Assembly: GCA_949592205.1 (NCBI GenBank) | Contig: CATIUR010000006.1 | Coordinates: 6,953,001-7,017,000, forward strand | DNA from: Helichrysum umbraculigerum | Lineage: Eukaryota; Streptophyta; Magnoliopsida; Asterales; Asteraceae | Direction: 5' to 3' | Length of the DNA stretch: 64,000 nucleotides | Shown: positions 55,635 through 64,000 of the stretch, piece after piece | Layout of the letters: the number at the start of each line of letters is the position of its first letter | Position numbering within the stretch: the stretch's first letter is position 1 | The notes under the pieces: generated by a model | What the model was told of the DNA's origin: nothing | Database searches by the model: none | The model's input: only the letters and a program-made list of their open reading frames with translations | Translations under genes and position numbers: made by a program

Positions 55635-58084
55635 TGTTGGCGCCCGATCAGGTCGGTGTCGTTAACGATTACTAACCGGGCACCAGCAGTGGGTTGTTTT
55701 AAATTTGTAGTTGCGGGGCCTAAGTTTTTCCTAACAATGCTAATCCTAAGGGTGAGCAAGTGGTAGGTATGACCTAGAGTCGTTCTTCAAACCGACTGAA
55801 TTGAAACTAAGGTGAGGCAGATGAGGGCTTTCAAACTAGTGAATGGTTTATAAAATAGTGGGGGTTTTGGTTTTTATATTAATTAACTTAGGCAAGTAAA
55901 TAAACAAAAGCGAAATAAAAGTAAAACCTAAAGCAGATAAAATAAAGATAGTGTTCGCTGAGACTTCGTTAATTAAGTTATGGGATGATGTTTGGAGAAA
56001 CTGTTTTAAAAGATATTAATTTTTATTCTTGAATACTCGTGATGTAAACACTAAATTCCCTACTAATTAAAATCCAATTAGCATGTCACACCGGGAGCTA
56101 GGTTATGGTAACATTACAGAGTATTTAGAACAATAAGCAAAATCTTAATATGGTTTAATAATACTTTCATATGAACGAGAACGAAACCTTAAGGTACTAG
56201 ACATAACTTAATCATATAACGATTCCTCGTCATCCTAACAGATTTGTATATGTAAACAGTTCATTTATGACTTTAAACCAGCCCTTGCTTAAGACTACCC
56301 AATAAATCCCCTAGTTATTCACAGCGTTCCTCACTTTAAGTGGTTCCACCGCTTTAAACCCTGGGCCATGTCTTGTCCTACGATAATTCCCCATGTAGCC
56401 TTGCGGTTCCATAGTTTCATACCTTTGACAAATTATATTGACACAGATAATTGACTACCTTTTATATGGACGTCGTAAAAAGGTGTTGTAATCACGTTTA
56501 TTGATGGAAAGGCGTTAGATTAATTTGAAGTTTAAAAGTCTATTTAGAAAGGTTAATTAAACTAGGTTTCTCATTTTATATATTAGTCCGTAATATAACT
56601 ACCTTCGGTCGTTACGCAGCTTCCACGTATTTGTACTACACCTAAAGTGTTTCCAACGCTATACTGAGTAACAGTCGAATAGGGGCCATCATATTACTTC
56701 CTACTATTATACCGCTTCGTAATATGACTACCTTCGGTCGTTCCTCGACTTCCGTACATTTGTACTCCACCTTGAAGTGTTTCCAGTACTATATCGAGTA
56801 ACAGTTGAATAGGGGCCGTCATATTATTTCACGATAATTAAGACCGTTTATATTTTACTACTATGATGATCCTAAGGCAACAATCAAACAAGAACATGCA
56901 ATAAGACGATCAAAGTAATACTACCGATCTTTAATATTTAATTATAAATCATCCCATAATTAACTAACTACATCGCAAACAAACACAATAGTAATCTACT
57001 CGCTAATCATGGCATAAACGATCTCTAGCATAATTAAAGTATACATATTTAATTAAGATAGATAAGGATAGAAATAACCGAGATTAATATGCGAGAAGGA
57101 ATAGACTTGAATTAATAAGAGTTGCTCCAAGCGTACACCAAAGATTACAAACACGTTCCTCACCAAAGAATACAAGCTCGTTCATTGCTTCTATTTTAAC
57201 TAGCCTACTATTATTCTAAAGCAAGAAAATAAACAAAGAAATAAAAGCTAGAAGCTATAGAAAGAAAATGTGTTTTTCCAAGGATGGAAGGTGTGGTGTG
57301 TCTTGCAAATGAGCTCAATCCCCCTATTTATAGGCGAGTTTAGGCTCACATTAGCATCAAGGGGTGCATGTTAGAAAAAGGTAGCTAAAAGGGTGCACCG
57401 GGAACCGTACAACACGAAAAGTAGGCGCACCGGGTACTGTACAACACGAAAAGTAGGCGCACAGGGTACTAAAAGTTGCCAAAAATGGAAAGTGAGGCGG
57501 GTACACTGTAGCCGGTGCCGGGGGCACTGTGGCCGGCGGTGGGGGCACCCTGGCCGGCGCCTGGGGGCACACCCCCGCCCCGGTTCGCCGTCTTTTGCTT
57601 CGTTTCTCGATTCGTGCGTATTTTCTTCGTTATGCGTCCGTTTGTGTCGATTCTTTTTTTGTTGGATTCGTAATTCAAAAACAAAGATTTTGACATAGGA
57701 TAGGCCCTGATATGAGGTTCCTAGATCCAGATATTGTGTGCGAATCATTTGAATCTTCTGGCGGGCGTAGAATCTTCATTCTTTATCTGTTTTAGTTGAT
57801 TCTTCTTCTATTGGATTCGTATTTTGAAAAAGAACATCTTGGATAGAATGGATATTGATGAAGGGCACTTTAGTCTTGAAATCTCGTTTTGATGCCTTGA
57901 ATCTTCAAACGTGTGTGGAATCTTCGTTTTTCATCCGTTTTGCTTGATTTTTATCGTGCAACCTTGTTTTGACCATCTTGGCATAATGTTACTGATTTGT
58001 GCTATATTTGAGTGAAAATGCCAAGGATCGTTCTAGAATGAGAGAGATATCGGTAGTAAAAACGTGACTTTTTACGCGATATCA
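55635..58084 (-). repeat. Athila-type 5' LTR
   Basis: 2450 bp, the pair of 48207-50653, with scattered single-base differences (for example T/C at the sixth base after TGTTG). Drives transcription toward lower coordinates. The promoter itself was not located. Confidence 0.92.
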
Positions 58085-58938
58085 ACCCTTCTCCTTTTTG
58101 ACTAAATATACAAAACTGAAAGACTCAAATCAATGTGTGAACTAGATGGAAAAAAGAAAACACATAATCTTGACTAGTGATTAAACCACCACTAATTGCA
58201 AAATCTTATGATTATGTATATTGAAATCAACTGAATAAATAAAAACAAGTTATTCAAAGGTCACAATGAGAATCATCCCTAACAAAATATATCTCACTAA
58301 TTTGTTATTAAAATGTAAAGGTAGTGTAGGAAATTGAAAGCGAAGGTTCAATCAAAAGAATAATTAATGCCAAAAAACTGGAAACGATGATAGTTGCTAT
58401 ATGATTTCCTATCGAGTAATATGAAATTGTAATTGATGGTTATTGTTTATCTAGATGCTATCATCTCACACAGTGACAATGATTTAAGGTTATTAGTAAA
58501 AACGGAGAAGGGTATAATAGGCATTAGACTTTTATTTAGGAATTTTTAAGTATGAATTATGATTAAATTACTGAAATGGGTAAATATGAGAGTTTGTTGA
58601 TTTATATTGGGTATATTTGATATTATGTTGTTTAGTTGGGAAAATTTGTAATTTTAAAGTTTAAAGTGGCTGAGTCGTATGATAAACAAGGAAAAGAACG
58701 TTAAAGAATATGAATTTTATCAAGTCAATTTCTTCATTTATTGTGAAGTGTCATTACCAGTCAAGTCGATGATCTAAGGTGGCAAGTGGGAGTTCAACTT
58801 CGAATTCTAGTTTCAAGGGTCTGATAGCTCTATCTCAATAGGTCTGTTGTTAGTTGATGCACATGTATTCTCTCCTCTTCAAGTGTAACAAGTTGAGGGA
58901 TCTTCTTGATCTCATATATATTATGTATATATAATATA

Positions 58939-59959
58939 TTAGTGTTGAACCCGTCCGTTGGACGGCTAAATATAATAACTATTAATGATAATAACATATT
59001 AAATACTAAATGAAATGTTAATCTCTACATATACTAATGAAATGTTAAATATAACCTTCATTTTTCCTATACACAATATTATATAAAGATGAGGAAAAAT
59101 ATGGATGTTACATGTTCTTCATAATTTTACTTTATTACATGGAATGCAAAAAGGATTGTGAAGAAAGAAAAAAAAAACTAAAGTTAAAAAGATGTTTTAC
59201 ATTTAAGTTGTTAGAACATCTTATTATATCTTCAATTCTATAGAAATTGTGCAACTAAAAATAGTTAAATCATTCATTTATCAATAGTGGTGTAAGTTTC
59301 GAGAATAATTTATTTATGCCAACTATATATTTTTTAAAGCGGATATATTGTTATATAAAACTTTTTAATTAGTTGCTTAGATAAAAAAATAGTTTACTAC
59401 AATTTAACGTAGTTGAATTAATATTATAAAGTAACATTATTAATTTCTTTCATCATGTATATTATATATGAATTTTTAAAATAATGAACTTGCATAATTG
59501 TAGGTCAAATTACTCTATGAATGTATTAAGAAAAACTAATTACCGTCTAAACTTATAGATTTGATTGATGTGGTAAAATATATTTACCAAGAAAACAAAA
59601 TGACTACACAAGGATATTTATTTAGATGTCAAATAAATTAGTATGATATTAAATAAAATAAATTAATTCTTATAAATAATAGTGTAATAAGGATAATTAT
59701 TGACTTAAATATAGTAGGATACTATTAAATGAAAACGAAATTATATGTTAAAAAAATCTGGATTTTTTGTTGACTTTCTAAAACTAATAAGTTGTGATTG
59801 GGGAAATAAATTTCATACTAAAAATAAGAGATTCACGATGAGGTGTCATATAATTTAAGAAAGTTTATGAAAGATTGACACGTAAGCGAAAATCTTAGGT
59901 GGCGAAAGAAGAAGCATGCCACATAGACAAAAAGGCTTCTCTATTAGTATATGTAGAGA
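58939..59959 (-). mobile_element. Non-autonomous Helitron, about 1.0 kb
   Basis: On the minus strand the 5' end reads TCTCTACATATACTAATAGA followed by GAAGCC, and the 3' end has hairpin CCGTCCAACGGACGG, GTTCAACA and CTAA followed by T. The base before the 5' end is G, not the expected A. No Rep/helicase gene, so it depends on others. Confidence 0.75.
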
Positions 59960-59979
59960 CTCCGTAATATCTTGTTTTT

Positions 59980-60013
<34 letters not shown>

Positions 60014-60066
60014 ATAATTTTAAATATGTGTTAGTTCGTCATGTGCCACAAAAAACAATTTATCTT

Positions 60067-60470
60067 ATGTTTTTAAAAATTAAATATCTTACAAACGGTA
60101 AGTTGAAAAATTATAAAAATTGAATCATAAAAATCAGCGTGCTATCCTCTTCGATTAGAGATCTCACAAGGTATACTTTAGACGATTTTTTTATGGGAAT
60201 TACAAATTGTACAATATTAGTATCACATGTGTTAGTTCTTAGTATCACATGTGTTAGTTCTTGGTATCACATGTGTTACTCGCTGATATCACATGTGATA
60301 GTTGTTTTCAAAACGTACCCATCAAAAAAACTAAAAAAAAAAAAAAATTCGTCGAAAGTATTCCTTGTGAGATCTCTAATCGAAATAAAAAAAATTCAGA
60401 TTTTTATGGTGCAATTGTTATGATTTTTCGACTTATCGTTCGTGAGATATTTAATATTCAAAAATAAAGG
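60067..60470. mobile_element. Inverted-repeat element, arms turned inside out relative to 40828
   Basis: Arms at 60067-60190 and 60340-60470 are reverse complements (CTCTTCGATTAGAGATCTCAC and GTGAGATCTCTAATCGA) and match the 40828-41282 arms. Here the CTTACAAACGG side faces out; there it faces in. No gene. Confidence 0.7.
60221..60300. repeat. 22-bp minisatellite, core TATCACATGTG
   Basis: TATCACATGTG at 60221, 60243, 60265 and 60287, exact 22-bp spacing; the first two are followed by TTAGTTCTTAG/G. CACATGTG is an E-box-like palindrome. It lies in the centre of the inverted-repeat element, about 450 bp upstream of the P450 start codon. Confidence 0.9.
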
Positions 60471-60675
60471 TAAGGACGACATCGTACTCGACGTTTTAGA
60501 AATCAAATTAATTAATGCATTTGATAGATGGTCAGTCGACGTATACATGTTTGTTTGTTCTATTCTTGCAATCTTGACCAAATTAATTAATGCATTTAAT
60601 CAATCATGTTTTAGAAGTGTTACAACGTAGTAATTAATTTATTATGACGGAGGGACGGTGGATCCTTTAATTTTA

Positions 60676-60688
60676 TCTATATATACAA
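60676..60688 (+). promoter_or_regulatory. TATA box of the P450 gene
   Basis: TCTATATATACAA about 65-75 bp upstream of the ATG, giving a predicted transcription start near 60710. Confidence 0.7.
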
Positions 60689-60749
60689 GGAGCTTCTTAG
60701 TAATACTAGCAAATCATTCATTACAACTAAAGCAGTAAACACATAAGAC

Positions 60750-62643
60750 ATGGTGTTCCATCTCTCATTTTCACCAATTATAGCAGCCATCTTTTTTGTT
60801 ATTGTAATAGCTTTCTTGCTACACAAAAAGAGAGATGGGAAAGAAAGAGCACCACCTAAAGCCAAGGGGGCATGGCCTATAATCGGACACCTACACCTTC
60901 TCGGTGGATCGCGATTACCTCAAGAAGTTTTAGGTGACATGGCAGATAGGTATGGCCCAATCTTCACCATCAAACTTGGAGTTCACGAAGCTTTGGTGGT
61001 GAGTAGTGGGGAGGTAGCTAAAGAGTGCTTTACGACAAACGATAAGAGCTTGGCAAGTCGGCCTAAATCAAAGGCGTTTGAGCTCTTAACATACAACTAT
61101 GCTATATTCGGCCTTTCTCCTTATGGAGATTATTGGCGACAAGTTCGCAAGCTTATTACGCTTGAGATTCTTTCTCCACGACGAGTTGATATGCTTGGGC
61201 ATATTCGAGTTTCAGAACTTAAAGCCTCCATGAACTACGTCTATGAGGCTTGGGTAAAGAATAAACAAAACGAAGGTTTAGAAATGGTACAGGTGGACAT
61301 GAAAAAAGTGTTTGGGAACATGATACTAAATGTTATGGGTGGGATTATTGCAGGAAAGAGGTTTCCACTAGACGATGAAGAAGGGGTTCAATTTCAAAAT
61401 GTAGTAAAAAAGTTCTTTGAATTATTGGGAACGTTTGTGGTGTCTGATTTCATTCCGTATGTGAAGAGTTTCGACTTTGGTGGATATGAGAAAGAAATGA
61501 AGATTTTAGCTAAAGAGATGGACTTTTTTTTCGAAAAATGGTTAGAGGAGCACAAGAAAAAGAAAGAATCAGGGCAACAACATGAAGGTAACCAATACTT
61601 CATGGATGTGCTGATTTCAATTCTCCAAGATGCCTCCAAAGATGAATATCCTGGTTTTGACCATGATACGATTATCAAAGCCACATGTCTGGTAAATCAA
61701 ACTCAACCTTGAACAATCTTACCATTACTTTGTCATCAGTTATGTGCTGATTTATTATCATAAAGCTTAAATTAACTGATAACGTCACCTATAAACATCG
61801 TGCAGTGGATGTTTTTCCCATTTATATGTCCACAATTGGGGTTAATTAACTGAGAAAGTGGTTGTGGAAAACTCTCCATTCTTTTTTTTTTCTTTTTGTT
61901 CGAATTTAAGTTTGCAAGACCTTTTTCACCTGAAAAGATACATCGTAATAAGGAACAAAGTTATCAACGAGTTACTTATTACTAATCCAAGAACATATAA
62001 TACCAATTTGCAGGGAATACTAATCGCTGGCTCGGACACAACCTATATGACTTTAACATGGGCTTTGTCTTTGTTACTTAACAACCCTAAAGCCTTAAAA
62101 ATCGCCCAAGATGAAATCGACGAGCATGTTGGAAGGGAGAGACCAGTGGAAGAGTCAGACATGAAGAACTTAGTCTACCTCGAAGCCATTATCAAAGAAA
62201 CAATGCGTTTATACCCAGGAGCACCTCTCGCCGCACCTCATGAGTCTACGAAAGATTGCACCGTGAGTGGCTACAAAATTCCCAAAGGCACACGTTTGTT
62301 TTTAAATATTTGGAAAATACATCATGACCAAAGTATCTGGTCAGATCCTTATGAATTTAGGCCTGAAAGGTTCATGACAGATCAAAAGCATATTGATTTC
62401 ATGGGAAATTTTAATTTTATTCCATTTGGAAGTGGTAGAAGAATGTGCCCAGGTAATACAATGGCACTAAAATTGTTACGTTTGACATTAGCTACCTTGC
62501 TTCAACATTTTGTGCTGAAAAGGCCATCAGATGAACCCATTGATATGACTGAAGGTGCGGGACTAAACACCATCAAACTATTGCCTCTTGAGGTCCTACT
62601 TGCGCCTCGGTTATCCCTTAATATGTATCCTTTTGGTGCATGA
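60750..62643 (+). CDS. Cytochrome P450, CYP82 family, two exons, 523 aa
   Basis: Exon 1 60750-61691, intron 61692-62013 (GTAAAT to TTGCAG, phase 0), exon 2 62014-62643. The first 25 residues form the ER membrane anchor (IIAAIFFVIVIAFLLHKKR), then a proline-rich hinge (RAPPKAKGAWPIIGHLH). C-helix WRQVRK, I-helix AGSDTT, K-helix KETMR, FRPERF and heme loop FGSGRRMCPG are all intact; the Cys in the loop ligates heme iron. Length and single intron position suit CYP82. Family members oxidise alkaloids, flavonoids, coumarins or homoterpene precursors with NADPH-P450 reductase; the substrate here cannot be read from sequence. TATA box upstream; no lesions seen. Best-supported host gene in the window. 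Confidence 0.92.
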
Positions 62644-63884
62644 TAAATCAGCTTCAAATCATCTAGACAGTCTACTCGATCCGATCCTATCATCATTATT
62701 GCGAAACAAAAGTATCCTTTTATCATTTGAGAGTGCTTCAACTCTTTGTAAAAGAGTCATAATAATGTTGTATTTCAATTTTATGTTACATCTTTTTATG
62801 TACGTTTCCTTGAAAGTGTAATAACTTATGGCCTCTCTGTATGTTAGAAAAAGTGAAATGATACGTATAATTTTTACAAAAAAAACTTTACAAAATGAGT
62901 TGTACCAATTAAATTAAGCGAGAGAATGATGAAAGAAAAAAAAAACAAAAGCAATTTATTGGTCCACATATTTTTTTGAACAAAAGATCGAAGCCTGAAA
63001 TTTTATTGATAATCGTAATCACTCCTCAAAATTAAGTTTTCTGTTGTCCCTTTTTGTTGTTTAGTTGTTATGTGGTCATTTTTCAAGTTTTCTGTATTTT
63101 GTTTTGTTTGGCTACGTTATGTAGTCCTTTTTTCTTGCTCCTTGTAAGAAAAGGGTTAAGTGATGGTGTTGTTTGGCCTTTTCATCGGTTTGAATTTACA
63201 TTGGCTTGGTTTTATTCTAGTCTACCTTTTCTAAAAAAAGAAAAAGATAATGATACGTTGGAATAATTTTTACAATCAAAAACTTTACAAAAACATTTAA
63301 TTCGTCCACATCTTGTTACACATCATTTTGTCACCATGTTAAAAAAGGGTATGATTGACATTTTCATTATAGACTAATAGCATTTTAAAGTTATATGGTA
63401 ATTCCGAATCCTTCATGTAAAACCAGGACCGGTTTTTTTGAAAAAGATTATCAAGTCTCAACAACTATCATCTTTCCCAACAATAAAGAGTTCACATTAA
63501 CCCATTCTAGAAAATATGGTTAATTCGTACACCATTAAAAATTCCGTACACCACTAAATGTGTTTTATGGTGTAGTACTGTGCAATACTGTAAAACACAA
63601 TTAATGGTGTACATATAATCTTTGATAGTGTACGAATCATCACTCATTTTGATAATCATTTGTTCTTCAATCGCGATTTTTTTTTTCTTTTTCCGTATAT
63701 CCATGCATGCATGTTCCAACAATTCCGGATTAACCTAATTGTTTATGAAACGAATAACATTAATGTAAGTTGGCCCCAAGCAAGTTGTTGGCTATAAAAG
63801 TTTTAAAATCAATAACCAATTATCATTTTTAAATTGTGTTAACTAGATTCATACTCCGTATTAACTTAATTATTTGCTGACACT
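62644..63884. other. Region downstream of the P450, no gene seen
   Basis: The 3' UTR probably ends within the first 200-300 bases (several AATAAT/AATAAC-like signals near 62757-62825). After that the DNA is AT-rich spacer with no supportable coding frame. Confidence 0.5.
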
Positions 63885-63910
63885 AAAAATTCTAATATAA
63901 TAACCTATAT

Positions 63911-64000
63911 ACTCATCTGTCCTAATTTATTTGTTCACTTTTCTATTTTGATTTGATATGTCACACAAATAATTATCCTTTTTCAAAATTAATCAATCAA
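63911..64000. mobile_element. Stowaway-like MITE end, cut by window edge
   Basis: CTCATCTGTCCTAATTTATT then TGTTCACTTT resembles the CTCCGTCCCAAATTAATTGTCCACT end of the MITEs near 43 kb. The rest is outside the window. Confidence 0.45.

Larger units (their letters stand above)
48207..58084 (-). mobile_element. Athila-type LTR retrotransposon with gag-protease only, 9.9 kb
   Basis: Perfect 5-bp target duplication ACCCT (48202-48206 and 58085-58089), LTRs of about 2.45 kb, an Asp-tRNA primer site, a single gag-protease frame and a polypurine-like GTGTGGGAT end. No reverse transcriptase, RNase H or integrase is visible in the 2.2 kb between gag and the 3' LTR. It must have moved with enzymes supplied in trans. 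A 260-bp sample of the two LTRs shows four differences, so insertion was recent. Confidence 0.92.
48028..58690. mobile_element. Long-TIR element split by an Athila-type retrotransposon
   Basis: The left arm (about 48028-48206: CACTTTAAATCTTAAAATTG, CCCAACTAAACAACAT, GGGTATATTTGAT in reverse) is the reverse complement of the right arm at about 58508-58690 (TTGGGTATATTTGATATTAT to TTTAAAGTG). The original element was roughly 780 bp. The retrotransposon at 48207-58084 sits just inside the left arm. No gene in the element itself. Confidence 0.75.

Noticed and set aside
55439..55759. N-terminal 107 codons in frame with Athila gag
   Set aside because: They read through the end of the LTR and the primer site, which cannot be conserved protein. 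I start gag at 55438.

Overview
This is a stretch of AT-rich nuclear DNA from a flowering plant. The signs are a two-exon cytochrome P450 with a GT-AG intron, Ty3/gypsy elements of the plant-specific Tekay and Athila types, an integrated pararetrovirus, Helitrons, SINEs, a Mutator-like element and several MITE families. A eudicot is clear. Asteraceae is my best guess from the look of the Tekay polyprotein and repeats, but it is not proven.

Layout. 1-3389: minus-strand LTR of a Ty3/gypsy element, running off the left edge. 3390-4166: LTR-like debris with a 220-bp tandem duplication and a Helitron-like end. 4312-14412: seven small, divergent, single-exon coiled-coil genes, all on the minus strand, most with a clear TATA box 60-100 bp upstream; several have a GCGGTTT/AAACCGC palindrome next to it. 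14.5-18.5 kb: duplicated promoter-like blocks and decayed gene fragments. 18525-18986: the terminus of a CACTA transposon, whose sub-terminal motifs share the same GCGGTT/ACCGC core. 18987-40771: one minus-strand solo LTR broken open by a Helitron, a 10.2-kb Tekay element (20970-31196) and an integrated caulimovirid (about 32239-40637). 40.8-47 kb: MITE-rich DNA, including a four-level nest (Helitron in hAT MITE in MULE in Stowaway-like MITE). 48028-58690: a long-TIR element split by a 9.9-kb gag-only Athila-type retrotransposon. 58939-59959: a Helitron. 60067-60470: an inverted-repeat element. 60750-62643: an intact CYP82-type P450, the one clear host enzyme gene. The rest is AT-rich spacer.

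The best candidate for an undescribed system is the array of small coiled-coil genes at 4.3-14.4 kb. They look like real promoter-bearing genes, resemble one another only weakly, and share promoter palindromes with the CACTA terminus. They may therefore be cargo of, or under the control of, a very large CACTA element. Second is the integrated pararetrovirus. Its order (separate movement protein, small coiled-coil ORF, CP-PR-RT-RNase H polyprotein, large downstream ORF of unknown function) matches no genus I can name. Its ORFs are tightly coupled, and its rearranged ends lie exactly in a TA microsatellite.
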